The notes beneath the pieces were generated by a model that saw nothing but the letters and a program-made list of their open reading frames with translations, did not search any database and was not told where the DNA came from. Positions 15,754-23,059 of a DNA stretch of 64,000 nucleotides are shown in pieces. The first letter of the stretch is position 1. Each line of letters opens with the position of its first letter. The position numbers and the translations under genes were made by a program. The DNA is from TH-plancto1 sp043777375 (lineage in GTDB: Bacteria; Planctomycetota; Planctomycetia; Planctomycetales; Planctomycetaceae): contig JAYWHX010000133.1 of assembly GCA_043777375.1 (NCBI GenBank), forward strand, positions 46,305 through 110,304, read 5' to 3'.

Positions 15754-17501
15754 CGAAAATCATTCTCGGTCGCGACGTGCAGAACGGCCACGAGGTCGGG
15801 TTCGACTCGGATTATCTGGCCCGGCACCTACATCTGGTGGGCGCGACGGGTTCTGGGAAGACCACGGCGCTGTTGAGTATTATTCGGCAGATCCTGACGG
15901 CCACACATGAGACCGCGTGTCTGTTCGTCATCGACCCGATGGGAAACCTCAGCCACGACCTGCTGCGGTGGATGGCCAATACGCGGTACTGTCCCGAAGG
16001 AGTGCGACGGCGGCTGCTGTACATTGAAGCTGCTCGTGAAGATGTGGTCTTGCCGTTCAATCCCTTATTGTTTGAATCCCCCGCACACGAGTATTTCCAG
16101 GTCGAACGGTCGATCAGCCTGATTCTCCGGGCTTGGGATAGCCAGGAGCTTTCCGCCATGCCGAGGCTCCGGAAATGGACCTTCAATGCGTTCCTCGCGG
16201 CGGCAAGATTGAAGCTGCCGATCTCGATCTGTGAGTACTTGTTGCAGCCCGGATCAGCCGAGCATGATGCTCTGCTGCGGATTCTTCCAACAGATGTCAA
16301 ATACGAATGGCACGAGATTCTGAACGCCCGTGGCAGCGAAGCGATTCGCATTCTGGAAAGCACGAGGAACCGCTTGGACCCCTACTTCCGAAGCATCATT
16401 CTCAAGAGGATGTTCGGCAGTCGCAAGAATTACTTCGATGTCGAGCGATTCATCAGGGAAAGACGGATCGTCATACTCAACGTTGCGAGTTACCGGCGCA
16501 TCCCGACCCAATTGTCGAGTGCAATCGGTGGCATCGCCTTAAACGAGATTCTGCAGACCGCTTTGAGTATGGATCGGAAAATCGTTAGTCCGACCTATCT
16601 CGTGCTCGATGAGTTTCAAAACTATGTCAACGGAGACATCTATGAGGCCATCCCGACCGTGCGACAGAAGGGATTGCGACTGATTCTGTCGCATCAGAGC
16701 TTCAGTCAGTTGATCCAGGGTGACATCGATCTCATGGGCTTGATTTGGCAGCCCCGTAGTCGGCTGGCATTTGCGGTGGATGCGCTCGATGCCGATACTC
16801 TGGCCCATGAGTTGGCTTCGCTGACCTATGATCCGATGAAGATTAAACACCAACAAGTGTCACACCGGCAGCGGATTGTCGGGTATCGGCGAGAGACGCT
16901 CAAGACATGGTCCAGTTCCGATGCACGCGGACGTACTCAAGGGAAATCTCATGGAGACAATCGATCCGAGAATGAATCGCTCACCCAGCCAGGTGGCCGT
17001 GGAAAGGACCCCACTCGCGGCAGCGGGAAAGGGACCGGTAGCTCATGCGGGGAGAGCGAAGGGAACAGTGAAACGCACACGACATCGACAGGAGAGCATG
17101 AGATCAACGTCCCGATTCATGAAGAGGTCGAGGAACCTTCGGGCGTGACCTTCAAGTCGTTCGACGAGGAGACAAACGAATGGGGCCGAGTCCTGCGAAC
17201 ACTCAATACTGGAGAAGCTCTCGCCAAGTTCTATAACGACTCGGTCCTGCATCGCGTCCTGATCGATGAAGACCCGATTCCGGACTCGACGCGGCTGCGA
17301 GCTGCGGTCGATGAACTCATTCAGAAGAACTTCGAGTCGGACCTGTTTGTGTCAGCTGCTCAGGCCGATGCCGAAGCGGAAGAGATTCGGTTGTCGTTGT
17401 TTCAGCCCCAGAAACTGATCCTCCCTCCGGGAGTTTTGCAACGTCTCGACAAGATCGATCAGCCACCGTTCGCAGAACCTGATCCCAGTGGACTGGAGTA
17501 G
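15750..17501 (+). CDS. VirD4/TraD-like (HerA-superfamily) DNA-pumping ATPase (tubulin operon, gene 6)
   Basis: A 583-residue P-loop ATPase. GATGSGKT at residues 31-38 is the Walker A motif, VLDEFQNY (DE at 287-288) the Walker B, and LSHQSFSQL near 313 fits the conserved SxQ segment of coupling proteins. Residues about 395-440 are a Gly/Ser/Thr-rich disordered insert. There is no N-terminal TM, so it must attach through partners. VirD4-like ATPases couple DNA substrates to conjugative channels. No relaxase or type IV channel genes are visible around it, and the operon partners are tubulin-like and vWA proteins instead. Confidence 0.85.
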   Translation: MTKIILGRDVQNGHEVGFDSDYLARHLHLVGATGSGKTTALLSIIRQILTATHETACLFVIDPMGNLSHDLLRWMANTRYCPEGVRRRLLYIEAAREDVVLPFNPLLFESPAHEYFQVERSISLILRAWDSQELSAMPRLRKWTFNAFLAAARLKLPISICEYLLQPGSAEHDALLRILPTDVKYEWHEILNARGSEAIRILESTRNRLDPYFRSIILKRMFGSRKNYFDVERFIRERRIVILNVASYRRIPTQLSSAIGGIALNEILQTALSMDRKIVSPTYLVLDEFQNYVNGDIYEAIPTVRQKGLRLILSHQSFSQLIQGDIDLMGLIWQPRSRLAFAVDALDADTLAHELASLTYDPMKIKHQQVSHRQRIVGYRRETLKTWSSSDARGRTQGKSHGDNRSENESLTQPGGRGKDPTRGSGKGTGSSCGESEGNSETHTTSTGEHEINVPIHEEVEEPSGVTFKSFDEETNEWGRVLRTLNTGEALAKFYNDSVLHRVLIDEDPIPDSTRLRAAVDELIQKNFESDLFVSAAQADAEAEEIRLSLFQPQKLILPPGVLQRLDKIDQPPFAEPDPSGLE

Positions 17502-17901
17502 ATTCGATGACGCATCTCTTGCATCACCTCGGCAACTCGGCGTTCACCGGTCACAGCGATCGTCTCCATCGTAGTCCGCAACTCGTCTCGAAAATCAGGC
17601 GGCACACCGACCGCTTGCCAGTACAAATCGGCGTACCGTTCGCGGAGGCGATTCAATTCCGCTTCGGGCAAGTCAGAACGCGTCTCGAACGAGACCAGTC
17701 GATCGATCAAAAACTGGTGTCGTGTCATCTGGTTCAACAGCACCTTCGCGTCGACGCGCGCGGTGCGTTGGTCCCACGGGTCCGTGAGCGTGTCGGAATC
17801 GTCCCGGCGATCAGTCTCGGGAAACCGTATGAAAACAGACTGCCACAGGTCTTGACTTCAAGCAAGTCGAGTTTACAGTTCTTGCACTCACTCTCGCTCA
17901 C
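17459..17901 (-). pseudogene. Zinc-finger protein gene with a frameshift
   Basis: Two minus-strand frames join into one plausible protein. A GGAGG ribosome site precedes GTG at 17901 (MSESECKNCKLDLLEVKTCG, a CxxC motif), and a second frame takes over near 17815-17840 (RFPETDRRDDSDTLTDPWDQ) and runs to the stop at 17459 (NRLRERYADLYWQAVG, FRDELRTTMETIAVTGERR). The switch needs a single-base indel, possibly in the TTTT or CCC run. The 3' end overlaps the end of the ATPase gene by 43 bases. The family is unknown. Annotation software may call only 17459-17743. Confidence 0.5.
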
Positions 17902-17997
17902 GCGAGTTTGGCCTCCGGCGACGACCGTTGCGGACGACGCGAATTCGCGTTGCAGCTCGGTTGCCTGGTTGTACTCTCCCGACCCCGGGAACTTTCC

Positions 17998-18044
17998 TGC
18001 CGAGTCGCCCCTGTTTCTCCAGGCGCACTCGGCAACTTTTTTTG
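17998..18044 (+). terminator. Strong rho-independent terminator
   Basis: Near-perfect 15-base arms (TGCCGAGTCGCCCCTG and CAGGCGCACTCGGCA) followed by seven T. It lies downstream of the tubulin operon and just before the replication-relaxation gene. Confidence 0.75.
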
Positions 18045-18074
18045 ACTCTGGAAAGTCCCCGCTGAGTGAGGTCG

Positions 18075-18986
18075 ATGATGGTCACTGATCGTGATCTTCA
18101 AGTGGTGCATGCGCTCGCCCGCTATTTTGTCCTGAATCGACAGCAGATTCAGCGGCTCTGTTTCGAGGGCGATGACGATGGCCGCGTGACCCGTCGACGC
18201 CTGCTCAAATTGGTGCAGCTGGGCGTGATCCAAAAGCAGCCGCTGCAAATGCACGATACCGAGGGCGGTTCACCGTCGTCCGTTTACTACCCGTCGCGGC
18301 GCGGTTTAGAGATCCTCGCGGAAGCCCTTGATGACAAGCGGTTTCTGCTCGTCAGTTCGCAGTCCCCACAACCGCATCATGTGCTCCATTGGCTGGCCGT
18401 CTCCGACACGCACATCACGATCGATGCCGCCATCGATCGTCAAAGCGACGTGCAGATCGACGGTTGGATCAACGAATGGGACACCGTTCCGGTATCTGCA
18501 GCGACGACCGTCGCCAGTACCGAAAAGCACTACCGTCTCCTCACCATGTTGCAGGAGTCGCCCAAGCTCTGCTGCGCGCCCGATGCGGCATTCCAACTGT
18601 CGAGAGGAATTCATAAGAAGGTCTACTACCTCGAACAGGACCGCAACACATCGGGTGTCGAACGCATCGCCGCCATGAAGACCAAAGGGTTCGCGGAACT
18701 CGCGAATCGGCAGTGGCATCGTCGCCATTTCCCCGAGACGACACTCCCGACATTCACGGTGCTGATGGTCGCTCCTTCTCCGCGTCGACGAGATCACCTG
18801 CGAAAGGCAATCCACAATAAGCCCGGTTGGGAGCTGTGGCGATTTGTGTCGGAATCGGAGATGAATCCCGATACGTTTCTGCACGCTCCGATCCTCTACC
18901 GCTGCGATAGCGACGAAGGTGTCCCGCTGGTTCAATCGAAAGTCACAGCTCAACCAGTCCTGATCACTGGAGAGCGCGCATCGTGA
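18075..18986 (+). CDS. Replication-relaxation (Replic_Relax)-family protein
   Basis: A 303-residue protein, MMVTDRDLQVVHALARYFVL. The N-terminal winged helix (VLNRQQIQRLCF, RRLLKLVQLGVIQKQP, SVYYPSRRGLEILAEAL) followed by HHVLHWLAVSDTHITIDAAI is the hallmark of the Replic_Relax/PF13814 family found on actinobacterial and planctomycete plasmids and integrative elements. Members are thought to act in replication or mobilisation by binding origin DNA. The repeat-rich non-coding stretch right after it would be a natural binding site. Start chosen at the first ATG after the terminator. Confidence 0.8.
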   Translation: MMVTDRDLQVVHALARYFVLNRQQIQRLCFEGDDDGRVTRRRLLKLVQLGVIQKQPLQMHDTEGGSPSSVYYPSRRGLEILAEALDDKRFLLVSSQSPQPHHVLHWLAVSDTHITIDAAIDRQSDVQIDGWINEWDTVPVSAATTVASTEKHYRLLTMLQESPKLCCAPDAAFQLSRGIHKKVYYLEQDRNTSGVERIAAMKTKGFAELANRQWHRRHFPETTLPTFTVLMVAPSPRRRDHLRKAIHNKPGWELWRFVSESEMNPDTFLHAPILYRCDSDEGVPLVQSKVTAQPVLITGERAS

Positions 18987-19519
18987 CTGCGATCGACAAA
19001 ACACACACAACCTACAACGTGGAGGGGGCAGCTTGCCTCGGCCAGAGCCGAGTGCGAACCGCTGGGCGGTCGATGGTTTTCCGTATCGATCAGACGATTC
19101 ATCGGTCGGTTCGCTGGGTTGCCAGGGTCGCGGCCCTGGCCTTTGGTATTGCAGCGAGGACGGAACCGACCGCCCATGGATGGAAACGAGCAACGCGAGT
19201 GTCCACCCCCTACGAACACCAAAGGCCAGGGGTGCGAGGCCCCGCCGACGCATCCCCTGGCAACCCGCAAGCTGGGGTGGCAAAACAACTTACAAAACAA
19301 CACACAAAACAACGTGGGTGTACCGGCCCGGACACCCCCCCGGACAGGGCGCCGGTACACCCTCTGACACCCATTCGAGGGTTGGTTCGGGCTTTGTCCG
19401 CCGCGTTCATTCGTGCTGCCAACACCACGCCGGGCAGTCCAGTTCAGGACTGTGTCGCTCGTTGTGCATTGGGTCGTCGACACACGTCGATGGCATTTAT
19501 CCGCGTTCCCCCTTTTCCC
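18987..19519. repeat. Non-coding repeat region: candidate origin (iteron-like repeats and inverted repeats)
   Basis: Three tandem 12-base units of form CAAAACAACnnn occupy 19281-19316, directly abutting a perfect 12-base inverted repeat GGGTGTACCGGC / GCCGGTACACCC (19316-19327 and 19351-19362). Further left, a 17-base segment CCCTGGCCTTTGGTRTT occurs in inverted orientation near 19133 and 19225. Long frames span the region on both strands, but their composition is not protein-like. Position directly after the replication-relaxation gene fits an origin of transfer or replication. Confidence 0.5.
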
Positions 19520-19735
19520 ATGGTCATACCGAAGTTCACGATGCAGGCATTCCGAAAGGTTCCGCTGTGGGTCTTCCGCCAGCTCATTCGCCAACTGCGT
19601 TTGGGCGTTCGATTGGCCTACCAACCGACTCCCCCGGCCTGGAAAGCCAAGCAGAAAGGATACTGCCTCAGCGGCTGGTTCGATGTCGCCTCGATTCTGT
19701 TGCTCCTCACGCTGGGGCTGTTTCTCTGGTGGTGA
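19520..19735 (+). CDS. Small membrane protein
   Basis: A 71-residue protein MVIPKFTMQAFRKVPLWVFR with a basic amphipathic N-terminal half and a single C-terminal TM (FDVASILLLLTLGLFLWW). The start is preceded by CCCCCTTTTCCC directly joined to ATGG, the leader shared with two other genes of this region. A hairpin terminator follows at 19755. No known family. Confidence 0.5.
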   Translation: MVIPKFTMQAFRKVPLWVFRQLIRQLRLGVRLAYQPTPPAWKAKQKGYCLSGWFDVASILLLLTLGLFLWW

Positions 19736-19754
19736 CGACCGTGACAACCATGTG

Positions 19755-19784
19755 CGAGGGGAGTCTTCCTGATGACTCCCCTCG
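19755..19784 (+). terminator. Hairpin terminator
   Basis: Perfect 11-base arms CGAGGGGAGTC / GACTCCCCTCG with an 8-base loop, 19 bases after the small membrane protein gene. Confidence 0.65.
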
Positions 19785-20049
19785 ACGGCTTCTTTCGTTC
19801 TCTCGCGAGCCGGAGATTTCCCCGCGTCTCGCAACCTGTTACTCCCTCACTTCAAACCTCTCTTCTCACGAAGGGAGTTGAAGCGTTCTGTTCAGGGTGG
19901 TCGCGATACCGTTTCGCGGCGCTCGTTTCGAGTCACTCGCAGGGGAGTGATTTCGGTTCGAGTTCCGCGTCCGATTCCGGCCACCTGAAAGCAGAGCGTC
20001 ATACCCCGTGTTTCCAGACTCATTCCGAGTCCTGAAACGTTCCATCCCT

Positions 20050-20066
20050 TTCCCCCCTTTTCTATG
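20050..20066 (+). promoter_or_regulatory. Shared pyrimidine-run leader at a start codon
   Basis: CCCCCCTTTTCTATGG overlaps the start codon at 20064. The same signature occurs at 19510-19523 (CCCCCTTTTCCCATGG) and 20694-20708 (CCCCCTTTTTCTATGG), each at the start of a small gene and each without a purine-rich ribosome site. Confidence 0.55.
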
Positions 20067-20360
20067 GCAACATCAGCCAAGGAGCCAACGATGGCTCAAG
20101 CCTCATTGAAGCCCGTCAAAGTTTTCCGCCTGCGCGGCGTCTCAGCCAGCATCTTCGCCAACCAGGCGAAGAGCGAAGGTCACGACATCACCTATCACAA
20201 GGTGAGCCTGCAGCGGACCTACCGCGATGGCGATGAATGGAAGACCACGACCAGCTTCGGTCGCGATGACCTCCCCGTCGCACGACTCCTGTTGGACCGT
20301 GCCTGGGAGTTCATCCTGAACGCCGAAGCCGCCCCCAGCTCGGACGCTGTGGAGGCATAG
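20064..20360 (+). CDS. Small element protein, paralogue of the 1856-2215 protein
   Basis: A 98-residue protein MATSAKEPTMAQASLKPVKV. The motifs VKVFRLRGVSASIFAN, YHKVSLQRTYRDGDEWKTTTSF and DDLPVARLLLDRAWEFIL follow the same order as in the 119-residue protein near the left side, but the SSB-like tail is absent. The start is set by the pyrimidine leader; an internal ATG at 20091 is an alternative. A hairpin follows directly, making this a self-contained transcription unit. The biochemical role is unknown. Confidence 0.7.
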   Translation: MATSAKEPTMAQASLKPVKVFRLRGVSASIFANQAKSEGHDITYHKVSLQRTYRDGDEWKTTTSFGRDDLPVARLLLDRAWEFILNAEAAPSSDAVEA

Positions 20361-20374
20361 TCACGCCACAAATT

Positions 20375-20398
20375 GGGGAGTCGCCCTGTCGACTCCCC
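20375..20398 (+). terminator. Hairpin terminator
   Basis: Perfect 9-base arms GGGGAGTCG / CGACTCCCC, 14 bases after the stop at 20360. Confidence 0.65.
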
Positions 20399-20704
20399 AC
20401 GTCGGGTTGAGATCGCGCCAGTGTTGTCCAGGACCGGACGACCACGCCGAACCACCGACAGAATGCGATACACGGACTTCAGTCCGTCCCCTCTTTCGTA
20501 GAGCTTCCCCTTTCCGACGCTTTGCGAATCTTTAGCGAGCCATAGTCGACTCGCTCTCCCCGCAATCAATCTCTTCGCCCAGTCGAGGAGTGATCGATCC
20601 ATGCGACTGATCCGAACTGCTGTGACGGCACCGATCCGGTTCGGTCGACTTGGGAGTTGGTCATCCAGCGTGGATGGCCTCTCTACTTCCTTCCCCCTTT
20701 TTCT
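20399..20704. other. Intergenic stretch, no gene seen
   Basis: About 300 bases with no convincing coding frame. Its last bases carry the CCCCCTTTTTCT leader of the next gene. Confidence 0.5.
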
Positions 20705-21091
20705 ATGGGTCAATACTTCAAGGCTGTGAACGTGTCGAAACAAGAAGTCGTCTGTCCGTGGTGCCTCAGCGGAGGTGCCAAACTCTGGGAATGGTCTGCC
20801 AATACCCAGGGTGCCATTTTCACGTTATTGCTCCGCAAGAGCGATGACAGAGGCGGTGGCGACTTTCGCGAGGCCACATTCGAGACCGATCCCGAGGCCC
20901 TCGTCGGTCGTTGGGCCGGTGACCATGTCGTCCTCGTCGGCGACTATGACTCCAGTGGTCTGTACGAGAAGGCGAAGAGTTTCCGGAACATCAGCCACGA
21001 ACTGGCCGAAGTCTGGAATCGGTTCATCTCCATTCCCGAACAGAAACTGACGCCGTACGACGCCTGCAGCTGCCGACAGATCAGCCAGTGA
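20705..21091 (+). CDS. Conserved hypothetical protein (MGQYFKAVN family)
   Basis: A 128-residue protein opening MGQYFKAVNVSKQEVVCPWC. The N-terminal MGQYxKxVN and the later GRWAGDHVVLVGDYDSSGLY are hallmarks of a widespread but uncharacterised family seen in actinobacteria and planctomycetes, often on mobile DNA. A Cys pair near residue 18 and another at the C-terminus (DACSCRQ) might bind metal. The start follows the shared pyrimidine leader and the gene is closed by a hairpin at 21101. Confidence 0.75.
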   Translation: MGQYFKAVNVSKQEVVCPWCLSGGAKLWEWSANTQGAIFTLLLRKSDDRGGGDFREATFETDPEALVGRWAGDHVVLVGDYDSSGLYEKAKSFRNISHELAEVWNRFISIPEQKLTPYDACSCRQISQ

Positions 21092-21100
21092 ACCCGACCG

Positions 21101-21126
21101 GGGCGAATCGCCGTCACGATTCGCCC
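21101..21126 (+). terminator. Hairpin terminator
   Basis: Perfect 10-base arms GGGCGAATCG / CGATTCGCCC with a 6-base loop, directly after the stop at 21091. Confidence 0.65.
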
Positions 21127-21338
21127 TGAGCATTGACCTGTTCCCTTCAGTGAACGATCGGTTGTGCGCATCCCTGGAATGTGCGGACCGCTGTTCCGAC
21201 GGGCGCGACACATGTCGCATTCTCTCTCTGGTGAGCACGCTCTTTCCCGTGTCTCGCCAATTCGTACTTCCTGGCCATTCCGACGGAGCGATTGTCGCCC
21301 GCGAAACTGGCCTCCTCTTCTTTCGGAAAGAAACTCCC

Positions 21339-21563
21339 ATGCTGGTCACTCTGACTCAATGGCACCCCGACGCAACCTGCGTCTGGTGCGAACGCTCGAC
21401 CGTGTGCGTCACCGCCTCGATCGACGAATTCCTCACGACCACGCCGCTCTGCTGGACCTGCCTCGCGAAAGCGGTCAAGGTCCGGACCCAGCAAGAGCGG
21501 CCCCCGTCCCCGCCCGAGAAGGAGTCACGTCCCCCCTGTCCCGGTGGTCCCAACAAGACGTGA
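21339..21563 (+). CDS. Small zinc-ribbon protein
   Basis: A 74-residue protein, MLVTLTQWHPDATCVWCERS, with CVWC near residue 14 and CWTCLAKAVK near residue 38, fitting a four-cysteine zinc ribbon. The C-terminal third is Pro-rich and basic. A GGAAAG ribosome site precedes the ATG. It is followed 9 bases later by the excisionase-like gene, so the two are probably co-transcribed. Confidence 0.6.
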   Translation: MLVTLTQWHPDATCVWCERSTVCVTASIDEFLTTTPLCWTCLAKAVKVRTQQERPPSPPEKESRPPCPGGPNKT

Positions 21564-21572
21564 GGCCAACTC

Positions 21573-21872
21573 ATGGACATTGATCTTCTTCTTCAACGTC
21601 TCGACCGTATCGAAGATACCCTGCGTCTGCTGACCCAGCAAAAGGTCATTCAGGAGTTCTACTCGACGACGGATCTGGCCCGGATTCTCGGCAAGGCGGA
21701 GTTCACCGTCCGCGAATGGTGCCGTCACGGGCGGATCAAGGCCGAGAAACGCCCATGTGGTCGGGGGAACTCCAAAGAGTGGATGGTTTCTCACGAAGAA
21801 CTGCAACGCGTGCAGAGCGCCGGACTGCTGCCGGTGGATCATGGACTCGACCGCAGATTTGTGCGGAGATAG
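21573..21872 (+). CDS. Excisionase-like helix-turn-helix protein
   Basis: A 99-residue protein. After an N-terminal helix (LLLQRLDRIEDTLRLLTQQK) comes FYSTTDLARILGKAEFTVREWCRHGRIKAEK, the winged HTH_17/MerR-like fold of excisionases, with KEWMVSHEELQRVQ as the wing and final helix. On integrative elements such proteins act as recombination directionality factors, bending DNA at attachment sites. Its position close to the integrase supports this. The C-terminal tail is basic. Confidence 0.75.
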   Translation: MDIDLLLQRLDRIEDTLRLLTQQKVIQEFYSTTDLARILGKAEFTVREWCRHGRIKAEKRPCGRGNSKEWMVSHEELQRVQSAGLLPVDHGLDRRFVRR

Positions 21873-21907
21873 CGGTCGCGAGCTGGACTATCGCTGAAAC
21901 GGTGATG

Positions 21908-21958
21908 GTGATCCCCCACCCGAGACACGGAAAGTTCCGATCTCGGGCTGGGGGTCAC
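21908..21958. terminator. Long bidirectional hairpin
   Basis: Arms of 18 bases (21908-21925 and 21941-21958; GTGATCCCCC paired with GGGGGTCAC and CCCGAGA with TCTCGGG, two bulges). It lies between the convergent excisionase-like gene and a 29-codon minus-strand gene. Confidence 0.7.
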
Positions 21959-21967
21959 TCGTTTGGA

Positions 21968-22057
21968 CTACTTCTTCTTGTCACTCGGAGTCTTCGCCGG
22001 TGCGGGAACCGGCTTGTCGGACTTCGGGTGCGGTTTGTGACTTCCACCGTTAGCCAT
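21968..22057 (-). CDS. 29-residue Lys/Pro-rich miniprotein
   Basis: ATG at 22057 to TAG at 21968 encodes MANGGSHKPHPKSDKPVPAP and then AKTPSDKKK. AGAGGA stands before the ATG at proper spacing and a strong hairpin follows the stop, so it has its own expression signals. The peptide is unstructured, basic and lacks hydrophobic residues, like very small nucleic-acid-associated proteins. No family is recognised. Confidence 0.45.
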   Translation of the reverse strand: MANGGSHKPHPKSDKPVPAPAKTPSDKKK

Positions 22058-22094
22058 CGCTCACTGTCCTCTCGATTGGGAATGGGTTGTAATA

Positions 22095-22111
22095 TAGTCC
22101 CTTTTGGACTA
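22095..22111 (+). promoter_or_regulatory. Operator-like palindrome upstream of the XRE gene
   Basis: TAGTCC CTTTT GGACTA, a perfect 6-base inverted repeat centred 38 bases before the start codon of the XRE regulator, overlapping an AT-rich TAATATAG sequence that could be a -10 element. Autoregulation by the XRE protein is likely. Confidence 0.5.
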
Positions 22112-22140
22112 TTCCGAAGTGGACTTTACGCTTCGCTACC

Positions 22141-22413
22141 ATGAAGGACAAGGGGCCACTCGAAAAATCGATCTACACCGGGGAATACTCCACGGTTATC
22201 CGGCTGCTTCGACAGGCTCGCGAAGATGCGGGGCTGACACAGGTCGATTTGGCCAAACGACTGGCCCAAACCCAGTCGTTCGTCAGCAAGTTCGAACGCG
22301 GCGATCGCCGTCTCGACATCATCCAGCTGCGGACGATTCTGTCGCACTTGGGAGTCACTTTGGCGGAGTTCGTGCAGCGGCTGGAGACGGATCTTCGGCG
22401 GAAGGAGGCTTGA
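22141..22413 (+). CDS. XRE-family (HTH_3) transcriptional regulator
   Basis: A 90-residue protein. VIRLLRQAREDAGLTQVDLA followed by QSFVSKFERGDRRLDIIQL is a textbook Cro/C1-type helix-turn-helix spanning residues 20-75. No effector domain is attached. It lies between the excisionase-like and integrase genes, where element repressors usually sit, and has a palindrome in its promoter. It is convergent with, and overlaps by 59 bases, the membrane protein gene on the other strand. Confidence 0.88.
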   Translation: MKDKGPLEKSIYTGEYSTVIRLLRQAREDAGLTQVDLAKRLAQTQSFVSKFERGDRRLDIIQLRTILSHLGVTLAEFVQRLETDLRRKEA

Positions 22414-22966
22414 ATTCCCTCTTCGACCGGCGTTCTGACAATCTGGGAGAATTGTCTGTAAGGAGTGCCTCGGTCCGTACGTAATACTTGCGGAGTGTGT
22501 CTCGCGAGGTCGCGAAGAACACGCACTCCAACATCAGAACTCCCAAATCGAGCCAGCCGATCCCGAAGCCCATGTTAGCGGTCGCTCGATAGCAGGCGTA
22601 TGCGATCAGCGTGGCCACGAACATGTTGGCGTAAAACTGGTAGTGCCGGTAATGGATCTCGATCAGCAGCGAAAACGCATCGACTTTCCCGGACAGTTGG
22701 GAAAAGTCGAGCTGAGGAGCCTGCAACCCCGTCCACATGTGCATTTGGTCAACAACCGCCCAGCGAATCGCCGTGATCGTCATCCCGACCGCCAGCGAAA
22801 CGATCGTCAGGTACAGCAATCCGCTGATCGTCGGGGCGTTCGCCGGAGTCAGCGTGAACCACGCCTGAATACCCGGCGAAAACTGGCTCACACCCCAGAG
22901 CGTCGTCGCCCCAGGGACCAGATACGCCACCAGCGGGCCGAAGTTGTCGTTGGAAACGCTCTGCAT
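22355..22966 (-). CDS. Four-TM membrane protein
   Basis: A protein of about 203 residues starting MQSVSNDNFGPLVAYLVPGA (an in-frame ATG at 23002 would add 12). Hydrophobic segments fall near residues 12-30, 50-72, 118-140 and 143-160; the C-terminal 40 residues are basic and disordered. The stretch DAFSLLIEIHYRHYQFYANM is distinctive. No characterised family is recognised. It is read in the same direction as the integrase and may be coupled to element maintenance. Confidence 0.7.
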   Translation of the reverse strand: MQSVSNDNFGPLVAYLVPGATTLWGVSQFSPGIQAWFTLTPANAPTISGLLYLTIVSLAVGMTITAIRWAVVDQMHMWTGLQAPQLDFSQLSGKVDAFSLLIEIHYRHYQFYANMFVATLIAYACYRATANMGFGIGWLDLGVLMLECVFFATSRDTLRKYYVRTEALLTDNSPRLSERRSKREFKPPSAEDPSPAAARTPPK

Positions 22967-23059
22967 GTGGATGACAGAGTACCACAGGATGGGGGCCATC
23001 ACAGAATCCGATTTCTTCAGGCGGCACTTCGCTCACGGATTTGTCTTGCAGGGTGAAAA

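Noticed and set aside
17507..18088. 193-codon plus-strand frame after the ATPase gene
   Set aside because: The opposite strand has better coding character and a ribosome site; this frame looks like its shadow.
18983..19519. Long plus-strand frame after the replication-relaxation gene
   Set aside because: Its middle is translated from the tandem repeats and inverted repeat; only the last part (from 19520) has a leader and a protein-like sequence.
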